From: Boswellia sacra | Lineage: Eukaryota; Streptophyta; Magnoliopsida; Sapindales; Burseraceae | Length of the DNA: 64,000 nucleotides | NCBI GenBank assembly: GCA_013180625.2 | Contig: SNVD02013255.1 | Span: 16,359 to 80,358 of the forward strand | Reading direction: 5' to 3' | Part shown: piece by piece, positions 41,451 to 53,609 of the stretch | How positions within the stretch are numbered: position 1 is the first letter of the stretch | How the letters are laid out: each line of letters starts with the position of its first letter | The notes under the pieces: model-generated | What the model saw: the letters and a program-made list of their open reading frames with translations, nothing else | Databases searched by the model: none | Told to the model about the DNA's origin: nothing | Made by a program: the position numbers and the translations under genes

Positions 41451-43107
41451 TTAGGCATGTGAGGTGATTATTTAATCAATGACAGTTGTATATTCATACA
41501 AAGAAAGAGGGAGGAGAATAGATTATATTTCCTTTCGAACATGGGGGAAAGGAAGAGGATTATAACATTTCTTATTCAACAATAAAGTAGATTCTACTTC
41601 TATCACTTCGTATATCTCATTCATACATGCTACCCATTGCATATTCATGCATATTATGCATTGAAGTGGAGGCTCGATAGATAAGGGATTCCTCACCATC
41701 ATATGTGAGTCTATTCAATGTCTATCAAGTCTCTGCATACATATTCATGTTATTCAAGTATTTATTCTAAGTGATGGTCCTTCACCATCAATATGAGTCC
41801 ACCATCACTTCATGGCATCATACAATTGCACTTCTAAATATGGCATATTCATAGCATATATTCATAAATCAATTAATTCAATACAAAGCCATAATCTAAT
41901 ATCATGACATTCTAGCCTAGATTTTGATAAATTCTATCATGGCAATTCTACTTATAGCTATTCTAGCATAATTCATATCAAGAAACCATAACATTTTTAG
42001 CCTAAAACATGATTCTCATGGCTTATTATAGCCTAAACATGGCATTCATGGCATATTCTAGCCTAACTCAAACATCTAACATCAATCATGGCATTCAAAG
42101 GTAAAACGATAATTCTTACCTATTCTATGCTATTTCCTAGCATTCATCAAAACAAATAAGTTTTGCTACTATGATTGTAATCATGTGCTCTCAAGCATGA
42201 TTCTAGACATATTCTCCTAGTCATGATTCTAATCATTCACAAAAGAAAAAAAAAATTCCTAAGCATGATTCTAAAAAAAAGAAGGATTGCGAACTTACCT
42301 CGACACGCTTATCTATCTTGCAAAATAAATTGGATTAGAACAAATCATAATAGCCCTAAACATACCCCTAAGCATAAAATAAAACCTTAAACATGTTTTT
42401 TATAAGCAAGAAAAGTAAAAGAAAGAATAGGAGGAAGGAGAGAATTTTGCTCTCAAGACATATCATTTTCAGGTTTACAGCAATAGAACGCCTAAAAATA
42501 TTATACTGGAAAAGACTTCTCGGATTTTCGAGCATTTCTTCAAGAGGGAGAAGAGATGATTGTATTCGATAATCGGTGAGTATTACAATGTGAGAAGAGA
42601 GGAATTTATATAGGAGAGGGGTAAAGATGAAAAAGGAAAGTTTCTAAGCAAATTTCTAAAATTACGCATCCAAGGGTCGGGCGACCATATGATGGACGAC
42701 CAACCATTGATCAATAGTTGGGCGACTATCTTAGGCAGCTGGGCGACTGTCTAATGGTCGATCGATCAATTTCCATTCAACCCTTTTTTTTTTATCATCT
42801 TTTGATGCAACCAGTTCAGACCTTCATCCATTCAATCATGCATAACTTTTTCAGTTCAACTCTTATTTATAATCCGTAAATTTCTACGAAAACTAAACAT
42901 CTGTAGCTTGGCAACGGTATATGATTAAACATCAGATTCCTCCTGGATTGGTTTTTGTGATTTTTCAAAGTCATATGCTAGTTTTTGAGGCTCTTCACCA
43001 ACTCCTTCTCACCCTTCTCTTCTTGGCCTCGAAGGGCATTTTGGTAATTTTCTTTGCTCAACATTCATCTTCATTTCATCATCGAGCCTAAAAAATTTAG
43101 TGTCTAC
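41451..43107 (-). repeat. Tat/Ogre-like LTR (minus), 3' LTR of a deleted element
   Basis: Same family as 44726-46751 (plus) and 58855-60670 (minus). On minus it starts TAGACACTAAATTTTTTAGG right after RT sequence (DYRDLNKAS), so everything from mid-RT to the 3' UTR was deleted. It contains the CAAATGACTATTGATTGA/ggtgattattt-type region and short repeated AATCATGG words. Confidence 0.7.
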
Positions 43108-44725
43108 TAGCCTTGTTCAAGTCTCGATAATCAACACATATTCAGACCCTTCTATCATTTTTTGGCACTAGCATGATGTGGCTAACCATTCTGAATACTT
43201 TGCCACATCTAGGAACTTGGCTCTAATATGCTTGAAGATTTCTTCTTTGATTTTCTAAGCCCATTCCATCTCAGCCTCCTTAACTTTTATTTGACCAACT
43301 TCATGAATGGATACATTGGAATCATGTGCTCGATGATACTTCTATCGACTGCATGCATGCCATCATAGGACCAGGCAAAGACTTTTTCATATTTGTTTAG
43401 TAATTTTTCGAATCTCTCTCTCTCTCTTTAGGAGTTATATCAAGTGCAATGCACATGTTCTTGGGTTTTTCAATTGTATCAAGATTATTGTCATGAGTTT
43501 GAATGGTATGGATTTCAAACATGCTAGTGAAATGCAAATTATCATGCACAGTTCTATTAGGAAAGACATCACACAAGTAAGCAAATTGATTTTTCATTGC
43601 ATTAAAATTGGAAACATATACACTATCTTCCTCATCAAGCATAAATATTTTCTCATACTAGATGTCTTTGATCCTCTCTTCAATAAAGGTAGCAAGGTCG
43701 ATGGATGGTGCTTGGTCCTGAAGCTTTTCTTCCTTGGCTTTCTTCTTCATGGTCAGCTTTCTAGTGGATCCCTCTTGTTACTCAAGCTTGGACTTCTTTG
43801 TTCTCTTGGCTCTCTCAACCTTGCTCGATCCTCCCTTTGAAAGAGTTCATGACTTGTTCCTCGGTCAAGCCTGACTCAATCATGTTAGTTGTTGGAGGAG
43901 GTACCCAATTATAATTGGGTGGTGGGTTGCTTCTTCTGTGAGGCTTTTGTGGCTATGGATTAGAAATTTGACCTTTGTTAATCAAGTCCTGGATCTCATG
44001 GTAGAGACCAGTGCCATCGTCGGTCTTATGACTGGTCACTTGATGAAACTCGCACTTCTCATGATGCCTCTAATTCTTTCACAATGGATTTGGAAGCTCT
44101 CTTGGCGATAATGGTTACAAAAGCCCTTTAGTTTTCATCCTTCCAAAGATTTTTGACAATGGTCTTTTCAAATGGCTAAACCTCCTTTGTTGAGCGACTG
44201 CCTTCACCTCAACATTCTTCGTTGATGATACTACCCTTAACTTTTTTTGAGGTAATTGTTTTTGCTTCTCTTCTTGCTTGTCTCAAAGTCTTCTATTTGA
44301 ATGCCTGAATCAAACAAATCTTCAATTGTTTTGATGGAAAGGTATGCAATCCTATCTCTAATGAAAACATCAGCCTTATTGATCACTATACAGACTTAAT
44401 CCGTCTCCGTGGGCCTCGTGGTCATCTTGAGAGCTTTGGCCCTCTAACGGACCAAGTACTCCAAAAAACTCTCATTGGGCTTTTGGCGAGTTGCCTCCAA
44501 ATCCCCCAAGGTTAATTCCAGTCGGGTATTATGGTGATATTATTTCATGAACTATTTAGATAATTCCTCCCAATCTTTTCAAACTCTCTTGGGAAGGTTA
44601 TCATACCATATTACCATATCATCGTCTAAGAATAGCATGAAGCACTTCAAGATATACTCATTTGATAAAGGAGTGGTAGCCATCAGGTATCATATGGCCT
44701 CTAATGAGTTTTTGGATTTCCCTCT
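43108..44725 (-). pseudogene. Tat/Ogre-like gag and pre-RT/RT remnant (minus)
   Basis: On minus: gag (EYILKCFMLFLDDDMVIWY, LTLGDLEATRQKPNESFLEY, DRIAYLSIKTIEDLFDSGI), a degraded His/Cys region, then directly a pre-RT segment (FNAMKNQFAYLCDVFPNRTV, DITPKERERD), VFAWSYDGM, IIEHMIPMYP and RT entry (VDYRDLNKAS). Protease is missing and many stops are present. The gag start is cut at 44725 by an inverted LTR. Confidence 0.72.
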
Positions 44726-46751
44726 TGTAGACACTTGATTTTTAAGTCTCAATGACGAATGATGAGCAAAGAAAATGACCAAAATGCCCCTAGAAGCAAA
44801 GAGAAGAGAGTTGAGGAACAAATCAAAAGTTTAAAAAAATGACACATGAATTTGAAAAATCACAAAAGTTAATCCACGAGGAATCTAATGATGAGTTATC
44901 GATTATTGTGAAGCTACAGATGTCTAGTTTTCACACAATTTTACGGATTGCAAATCGAAGTTGAACTTGAAGAGTTCTGTGCAATCAAATAGACAAAGGT
45001 CGAAGGAGGATTGCATTGAAAAATGCAAAATAAGGGGGCTTGGTGGGGCACCACTGGTAGGTGGTCCACCCACAACTAGCCAGCTATCCCATTGTCAGTC
45101 AGCGGTCCTCACATAACTGACCAGTTATTCCTCCATTATTTTTGGAAAATTACACCTCCAACCTTCCATTTTTGATTTCTTCCTTCTTTTTCCAACTTTA
45201 ACCCTCAACTGTACAAACCTCCCTCCTCGTCACTTTGAAGACACATTAAAATCTTTACTCTTCCTCTTCAAGGCACAATTGAGAATTGAAAGAGTCTTTT
45301 CTAGTTTAATATTTTTTGAGACATTCTATTGCTCTAAACTAAAAAAAGCTATGTCTTGAGAGAAGTTCTCTCTTCTCTCTCCTCTTTTCTTATTTCTTTT
45401 TTTGAAGCATGTTTACATTTATTTATGCCTAAAATGAGCATGTTGATGTTTTATTTTGATGCTCCAAGCATGACTAGGGTTATATAAAATTGATTAACCT
45501 TTTATTTGTCTTGCAAGGTAGAAATGCTTGTCAAGGTAAGTCAACTTTCCTTTCCTTATTTAGAAACATGAAAAGGGATTTTATTTCTTTATGGATGCTT
45601 AAAATCATGTTATGAATACATGTTTAGAATCATGTTTAGGAGCTCGTTTTTGTTAGAAGCATGCTAGAAAGACTTATGATTTTTGAGATATGCTAAGAAA
45701 TAGAATAGAGTAGGTAAGAATTACTATGTTTACCCTTGAGTGTTTGAATTGGGTTAGAATAGCCATGATTGATATTAATTGATTGAATTATGTTAGAAAC
45801 ATTATGTTTAGGTAGAAATGTTATGATTCACTATGATTAAATTACCATGCTTAGGTAGAATTATCATGATAAGAAATATCAAATCTAGGTAGAAGTGCCA
45901 TGATTCTAGATTATGGCTTTGTATTGAATTCTAATTGATTGATTGATTTTATAAATGCCATGTTTAGAAATATGATTAGAATGATGCCATGAATTGATAG
46001 TAGACTTATGTTGATGGTGAGGGACCATTACTTATAATAGTGATTGAATGAATGAATATGCATGTAGAGGTTTGATAAACATTGAATAGACCCACATGTG
46101 ATACTGAGGAATTCTTTTTATCGAGCCTCGAAATGATTGTTTATATTTGATATTGGAATATATGATTTATATGAATGAATGAATGGATATTTAAAGTGTT
46201 AGAAATATAATTTACTTTATTGTTAAATAACAATTGTTTTAATCCTCTTCCTATTGTCCCATGTTAGCAAGGAAATGTAACTCTATTCTCCTCCCTCATT
46301 CTTTGTATGAATATAAAACTGTCATGAATGAATCACCTTATTTGCTTAAAGAAGATAAAATAAACAATGTGTGCATAAAATGAACCGCTTATGAAATCAT
46401 CTTATTTGCTTAAAGAATATAAAATAAACAATGTGTGCGTAAAATGAAACACTTAGTTAGGCTGTATAATAACCTAAGATATTTTTATTTAGTATACCAT
46501 AGTAGAGGTCGGATTTTTATTCAGGGAGGCGAATAACTTGTATATAACCTTTTGAACCTGTCTCTGAAGGGATGAGGGTAGTTTAAGTCCTAAAGCGAGG
46601 GAATGAATTATCCTATTCACTCCTAATTGTGCGGCGACTCCATTTCTCTTGACGTGCCCATGATTTGTTTGTATTCTTTTAAGTCTCAGACGAGGCTTTA
46701 ATACAGTGTCATGGTTGCAAATGCTCTAGTACGATGAAATCCTTATTCACA
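44726..46751 (+). repeat. Tat/Ogre-like LTR (plus), 5' LTR of element F
   Basis: TGTAGACACTTGATTTTTAAG...TTATTCACA, 2026 bp, followed by a PBS-like TGGTGACTGTATTAGGGA (46753-46770; Tat elements commonly have TGGCGACT-type sequence here). Matches 53070-53609 at its start. Confidence 0.75.
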
Positions 46752-47559
46752 GTGGTGACTGTATTAGGGATAAGAGAAGTTGATTTCGATTAGGATACCA
46801 AATTGTAATATCTTACTTTGTTATTTTAAGTTCTTGCATCACTACACTTTGCACACAATGAGTACGAACTACCTAAACTAGTCTTATGGCATTGGCATGA
46901 GAAGTCTTTGACTCCATTCGACCCTTAGATGACTTATGTTGGTGTTACCACCTTTAAGCACATACCATTGACTTAGTATAAAAAGAGACCTGCCCAAGGG
47001 CGCATCTCTCCCTCGAAGGAGCCTAGGCCATTGGACCCTTGAGACTCAAGCCCATATAGATGAATCTGAAAATTTTGACTAGGATGAATGTCCAAAACCT
47101 ATTTTGAAATGTATATCTATAGATGTAAATTCCACATGATTAGAATGACATTGACTTAAACCTCATGGAACCATCAACGAATGCCATATGTCAAATCACT
47201 AAAGCAAAACGGAGGCATGTGCCATGAGTTAAGAATCGTGTTATGATAATCATGAAGAATCCAACATCAATTTGAATGATCGAATTAGGAGAGAGAATCT
47301 CACATTCCTACATCCCATGATGATGACTTGGGAATGTGACCAAAAATCTTAGGAAAAAAGACTGGACCTCATATGTGTGAGAGAAATAAGGTTAGAAGGC
47401 TGAAAGTCTGTCTATGCCCTTGTATGAGCATGCATCATATCATGCATTCATGCATGCATGGCACTAACACCTTTGTTTTGTAGCCACCATAGTTTTAGGT
47501 TAGACGAGGTGGTCGTTTAACAAGACAAGGGGAAATAGTCATTGAAATGGCTGCACCAA

Positions 47560-48705
47560 ACAATAGCAATCAAGGGATGGTCCAATTAAGGGCTGAGATG
47601 ACTGCACTCTAACAACAAATGGCCTAACTCAACTCATACAAGCTTTACAACACGGGCCTAACTGCATGAACTAGCCACCACCCAAAGGTAATGGTAGTGA
47701 TGAAGATGAGACTAGTCAAGGAAAAAATAGGGGGAAAGGCCCAGCCAACCAAGATGAGCCTGAATTAGTTAGGTAATTAGCCAAAGACATGGAGAAGGTT
47801 CAATCTCTCTTTAAAAAGAAGAGGCTGAAATGTGTCAAAGACCTAGATGACATATTGCTTATTGGGGATAGTAATTTGCCATCAAAGTTTCGAATGCCAG
47901 ACTTGCCCGAATTCAATGGAGAGGGCAACCCTAAAACTCATTTGAGACAATATGCGGCTATCATGGCCACCATTCCTTTGATGAAGGAATATATCTTGAA
48001 GTACTTTACACTATCCTTAGAAGATGATGCGGTAGTATGGTATCATGATTAGCCTAAAATAGTTTAACAAGATTGAGAAGAGCTATCCAAATAGTTTGTG
48101 AAGTAGTATCGCCATAATACTCAACTAGGGGTAACTTTGAGGGATTTGGAGATGACTAGCTAAAAGCCCAATGAGACTTTTTCAGAATATTTGGTTCGAT
48201 GAAGGATAAAACTGCCAAGATGACCATGAGGCTCACAGAAAAGTACTAGGTCCACGTGGTGCTCAATGGGGCCCATTCTTTTGTTGGAGTTAGGCTCGTG
48301 GGCTTTCTAATCAAAACTTTCGAAGTATTGTATGATTCGAGCATCCAAATAAAAGATTTGGAGGCCAGGTAGAAAAGAAGCAACAATAACTACCCTAGAA
48401 GAAATCAAGGGTAGTGTAACCAAACTAGCGGCTCAGATGACGAGGATGTAGAAAAGCATCGACTAAGAAAGTTCAGTCAATTAGGAAGACCCTTATCTGA
48501 AGTATTTGAGGAGCTTCATCCTCAATTTGTGGTGTTTTGGTGACACCAAAGCCTCCACAAAACCCACGACCAACTAACCACAAGGATAATGAATATTGTG
48601 ATTTCCACCAGCAAATTAGCCATGTCACTGACAAATGCCGTGGCCTTTGACATGAGTTACAAGACCAGATCGATAATGGAAGAATTCTTGACCCGGAGAA
48701 AGAAT
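47560..48705 (+). pseudogene. gag: Element F gag
   Basis: The best-preserved part, 47789-48052, reads LPSKFRMPDLPEFNGEGNPK and THLRQYAAIMAT, the Tat-type gag opening, then YFTLSLEDDAVVWYHD. Farther on come stop-broken blocks and a region YCDFHQQISHVTDKCRGLRH, DQIDNGRILDP near 48590-48700, the Cys/His region of Tat gag. Several stops. Non-functional. Confidence 0.75.
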
Positions 48706-48719
48706 AATGATGTTTTAAA

Positions 48720-50540
48720 ATGCTTCATTTTAAGAATGTTATGCTTGTGAATTATGTGTTCTTTTGATGATCATTAATAAGTCATGATACTTACTAATAT
48801 AGATTTTTAGTAATACATGAGATTGTATCATCTATATAGTACTCTTTTTGCCAGATGAGTTTCATCCTTGACATCTGAGCATAATAGCCATAAATAGGAA
48901 ACTTTATATAACTTAGGGAAACTTTATGTAAATAGTTATTTGTGTTGAGATCTCATAAGACTTTAAAAGCCCTTTGATCACCACTCGAGGCAAAATCCTA
49001 GGCTTCACAACATGAGGGAAGTGATTTAGGCCTTCCTTGGATTGATCGAGCCTTTCTAGCCCATCTATGCTTACTTCATTGTCCCTAATACACCCTATTG
49101 AGCCTAACAAGCCTTTTTTTTGGTCAAACCGCAAAATTTATCCTAACACTGAAAAATTTTCCCTACATAGTGCACTTCACTCAAAGCATATGAATATTCT
49201 AGAAAAAAGCATTGGGAGCCATGCTTCTGGGAGAACAAAAGGAATTTAAGAAGTTTTGTGCAATTTTGAGCATGAAGAAGAAACCAAAAAAAAAAAAAAA
49301 CAAAGAAAGAAAGAAAGAAAAAGAAAAGAAGTGCTAATCCCACAAAGAAAAGTTAGGGGTGTAGCCATTCAAATTGAAATCAAAGTAGACAAGATAATGA
49401 AGATAAGTTTGAGCTAGTGCTCTCAATTAAAGACTAAAATGGTTGCATGACTATGGGTGAGATAACCTTATAATTTCCTTATCATACCTTGGTCAAAGCT
49501 TGACATTACAAGCTTGATGAAGTCTTAACGATCCTTGATGTTATGATGAGCCTATAATGGTGGAGAGTGGTGTAAAAAGTGGGCTTGTGGTAGTCCATCT
49601 ATCTTTAGAAATTGATAACTAGTTTTTGTTTGCATAAAGCTATCTGAGTCTTAACAAGTGAAATTTGATTGGCTATACACACATAGATAAAGAATCTTGA
49701 ATGAAGCAATTCTGGCATTAGAATTGAAATTGTGAACAATCACAATGTTAATACATTACCTTTAAGCCATCAAATTTGAGAAATCTTTGAAGAATTCAAA
49801 TGTGAATCAAATTGATGCATAACTCACATTTCCATTCCAAGTTATTATTGAAGGATATTGGAAGTGTTTAAAACATGTTGAGAAGAAGAAAATCTGCCAA
49901 CAGTTCCCATCAGTGATATTAAAAAAGGCAACCTTGCCAACAACAGTGAAGAAGCAAGACATATGGAAGAAGTTAGCCATTTCGTTTCGCATGGATGTCT
50001 ACAAAAAAGAAGGAATAATGACTTTAAAGTTAGATCAAGAAATTCCCTAAGATAGTACTAAACTCTTCACACAGGGGGTAAAGAATTGACCAATCATCTT
50101 AAGAAAAGAAAAGAAGCAAGGGGTAAAGAATTGCCCTAGCCATCTTGAAAATCATGGTAGATAGAATTATCTCAATCATCCTGAATGAAGTAGAAGAAAT
50201 GGTGCTTGAAATTGGCAGACTACCTATTTATAAGAGGATTGTTTTGACCATTTGAAGATTCATTGCATGAGTCCATAGTACCAAAAGTCTCCCTTAGCTC
50301 ATTACTAAGTCATCCTCGGTATCCTCTCATAAGAAGAATAAGTTGGCCGAAAGTCAGTCCGCACCTTCAATGATCACCTAGCCTAAGAGACATACACATT
50401 TAACATAACCATAGGGCATGCATACTTGAAGCAAAATTCCTTTTCTCGCAAGAAGCGCAATCTAAAACAGATCAAAGTCTATAACTGACCAGGTTTCGTA
50501 GAATCACAATGTAGTATGAAATATTGGGGGTAACTGTAAA
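48720..50540. other. Unassigned internal stretch of element F
   Basis: No recognisable protein on either strand; contains a purine tract at 49277-49330. Probably decayed or deleted pol replaced by spacer. Confidence 0.35.
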
Positions 50541-50589
50541 AGAAATGGGCTTAACACCTAAATGAATGGTAGCAATAAAAGTACGCTGT

Positions 50590-51260
50590 GCAAATTGCAA
50601 GGATCAGGCAACTCTGTCTCAATGAGATCAAATGGAAGTGACATGATGTGTAAGTCGCCAAGATTAGGCAATTCAGTCTCAATGAGACACAATAGAAGTG
50701 ACACGATATGCAAGTCATGTGGATTAGGAAAATCATTCTCAATCAGACCAAATAGAAGCGACACGATGTGCAAGCCTTTTGGATCAAGCAGTTCAGTCTC
50801 GATGAGACCTAATGGAAGCAGTAGGATGTGCAACTCAGTCTCGATGAGACACAATGGAAGAGACATGATGTGCAAGTCACCTGGGTCAAACAACTTAGTC
50901 TTGATAAGACCAAACGGGAGTAGCACGATGTGTAAGTCATCTCGATCAGGAAGTTTAGTGTCGATAAGACTAAAATGGAAGCGACATGATGTGCAAGTTG
51001 TTTGGATCAGGCAATTCAATCTCGATGAGGCACAAAGTGCAAGTTACCTGAATCAGGCAACTCAGTCTCAATGAAACCAAACAAAAGCGGTGTGATGTAT
51101 AAGCTGTTTGGATCAGGCAATTCAGTCTCAATGAGACCCAATAGAAGTAATAGTATGTGCAATTCAGTCTCGATGAGACCTAATGGAAGCAGCACGATGT
51201 GCCAACTGCCTCAATTAGGCTCCTCAGTTAGCACGATGTGAAAGTTGCCTAGACGAGGCT
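50590..51260. repeat. 60-bp tandem repeat array in element F 3' region
   Basis: About eleven units of ~60 bp (some shortened to ~42) with core CAGTCTCGATGAGACCNAATGGAAG and GATGTGCAAGTC. The period is a multiple of three and stop-poor on both strands, so long false frames appear on both (50562-51074 plus, 50558-51019 minus). Each core has the palindrome GTCTCGATGAGAC. Confidence 0.85.
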
Positions 51261-51739
51261 CCTTAGTTTAGAATGATGTGCAAATCGCTTAGATCAAGCT
51301 CCTAACTTAGCACGAACAAATTGCCTGGATCCGATGGCTTAGTCTCAATTAGACTTCTCTCAAGCAGTGTAACATTCAAAGGCAGCTCTATCTCGATGAG
51401 ATATAACGATCGCGTAAAGCAGCGTGATATGCTAAACACATGAATAAAGGTTCGAAGTAGTACAATGTACAACATGCTAGAGGTAGGACAACTTTATGGA
51501 CAAGGATCAGCATAAAAATGAGGATTGCCATAGTTAAAGGCAATCGAAGAGGACCATATTTGAGGAGAAAGATTTGAAATAGTCAACCGTATAATAAGTG
51601 CAAGTACAGTCTAGAAGAGACTTAATTCGTAAGAATTGTAAATTGCCTATAACATGTCAAACTTTCTCAAAAGAACTTATATAGCCTAAAGGGACATAAT
51701 AGTTTGTAAGAAGTACATATCGCCAGGAGCGGGCAATGT

Positions 51740-51960
51740 AGTCTAGGAACTCGCCTTGAAGAAAGACATTTCTCTTGAAGAAGGCATCTACCTTGGAGAA
51801 GGAATCTCTCTTCAATAAGGCATCTTTCTTGAATAAGCCATCCATCTTGAAGAAACAATCTCCCTTGAAGAAGGAATTTGAAGTCTGCCTTAAAGAAGGG
51901 ATCTTTAAAAAGAAATTTGAAGTTACCTTGAAGAAGAAAGTTCAAATTTGAAGAAGAAGA
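51740..51960. repeat. ~21-bp tandem repeats (CTTGAAGAAGGMATCT type)
   Basis: Roughly ten diverged units of CTTGAAGAAGGAATCTCCC. Part of the 3' repeat block of element F. Confidence 0.7.
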
Positions 51961-52439
51961 ACTTAGAAGAAAATTTGAATCATATGGAATTGGTTGAAAA
52001 ACATGGAAAGAATTCTTGCAGAGATAAGAAAGTAGTTGGTTGAAGAACATACTGAATAAGGTAAAATTTGAATTAATTTTTCATCAAAGGGTGTTCGATA
52101 TTTTGTAGGAAGTTGTAAGTATGACAGAAAGATCCCCAGTGACTCCAAGAATGAACAGCATGATAAGAATTCCCTGCTAAAGGGTCCTATAAATGCAAAA
52201 TCTAAAGAAATCAAGAACAAAGAGTGTTAAGGCATAGCCAATCAAGAATTTTTCCCCAATAGGATAGAAGAAATGAAGAGTAAAAGTAAGAATACTCAGA
52301 AGAAGGGCATGAAACCCAACAAATGCAAAAATCTAAAGAGATCAAAGGAGAATGAAGAATACTCAGTCGAAGGCATCAAGAATGAAAAGGTCTAAATGCC
52401 GTAAAGCAGTTCATGATAGACGTTTTCTCGATGGGAATG

Positions 52440-52760
52440 CTTTAAAAGAAACCTTAGGAAGTAGGTGCACTTACAAGTGTTTTAAGCCCTTAGAATAGGC
52501 ACAAGCCCTAAGAAGAGGTGCACCAAAGAGTGTTAAAGATCCTAAGAAGTAAGTGCACTTAAGTGTGTCTTAAGCCCTTAGAATACAAGCCTTAAAAAGA
52601 GGTGCATCAAAGAGTGTTGAAAATCCTAAGAAGTAGGTGCACCCAATAGTTTTTAAAGCCCTTAAAATAGATGCAACAAAGAATGCTAACAAATCCTAGG
52701 AAGTAGGTGCACTTAAGAGTGTTAGAAACCTTAAGAACTAGGTGCACTAAAGAGTGTTTT
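52440..52760. repeat. ~105-bp tandem repeats (AAGTAGGTGCACTTAAGAGTGTT type)
   Basis: Three units alternating GTGCACTTAAGAGTGTTTTAAG and GAGGTGCACCAAAGAGTGTT. Inverted relatives occur at 61100-61370. Confidence 0.75.
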
Positions 52761-52802
52761 ATCTTAGCATCATAAGGATGAACTTCATCCATTAGAAGGA
52801 TG

Positions 52803-52930
52803 CATTTTAGCCCTTGAGTGGGCACATCAGCCCTTGAATGGGTATACTAGCCCTTAAGTGGACACCTCAATCTTTGAGTAGGCACATCAGCCCTTGAATG
52901 GGCACATTAGCCCTTGAGTTGGCACACCCT
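52803..52930. repeat. 20-bp tandem repeats (CAGCCCTTGAATGGGCACAT)
   Basis: Six copies of a 20-bp unit just before the 3' LTR. Inverted relatives at about 60780-60850. Confidence 0.8.
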
Positions 52931-53069
52931 TTTTAAAAAAATTGAAGACGAAAGCAGATGATAAGAAATCTGATCGAATGTAGATGAAGTTGAGGATCCC
53001 AAGATGAGAGGAGGAAAGACGAAGTAAGGGTACTTTATCGATTTTCCTTGCCTAAAGTAGGGATGAAGC

Positions 53070-53609
53070 TATAGACACTTGATTTTTTAGGCTTGATGAT
53101 GAATGATGAGTTAAAAAAATGACCAAAATACCCCTGGAAGCAAAGAGAAGAGAGTTTAGGAAAAACCAATTGGAAGTTTTAAAAACTAACACATGACTTT
53201 GAAAAATCAAAAAATTATCCCTCCAGGAGGAATCTGATGATGAGCCATACATCATTGTGAAGCTATAGATGTATATTTTTCATAGAATTTTATAAATCAC
53301 AAATAATAGTTGAACTCGAAGAGTTACACGTGATCGAATGGACGAAAGTCGAAAGAGGACTGCATTGAAAAATGAAAAATATAAGGGCTTGGTGGGCTAC
53401 CATCAGTCGACGGCCCACCCACAATTGACTAGCTATTCCACTATCGGCCAGCGGTCCTCATATAGCCAATTGGCTATTCCTCCTTTATTTTTGAAAAGTT
53501 GCACCTTCAACCTTGCATTTCTTTTTTCTTTCTTCCTTTTTTCACTTCAACCCTTAAATATATAAACCATCCTCCTCCTCACTTTCAGGACAAACTAAAA
53601 TCTAAAACA
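53070..53609 (+). repeat. Truncated 3' LTR of element F
   Basis: Begins TATAGACACTTGATTTTT (first dinucleotide TA, not TG) and follows 44726-45260 until about AAAATCTAAAAC, where the match stops. The remaining ~1.5 kb of the LTR is absent. Confidence 0.72.

Larger units (their letters stand above)
46752..53069 (+). mobile_element. Tat/Ogre-like element F internal region, non-autonomous
   Basis: Leader 46752-47560, degraded gag 47560-48700, then ~1.8 kb without recognisable coding sequence (48720-50540), then four kinds of tandem repeats (50590-52930) up to the 3' LTR at 53070. No protease, RT or integrase. Large repeat-rich 3' UTRs are known for Ogre/Tat elements. Confidence 0.7.

Noticed and set aside
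50562..51074. 170-codon plus and 153-codon minus ORFs
   Set aside because: Both arise from the 60-bp tandem array whose period is a multiple of three; no domain and no codon bias.
50590..51260. Possible CRISPR array
   Set aside because: Units are contiguous with no unique spacers; plant nuclear context.
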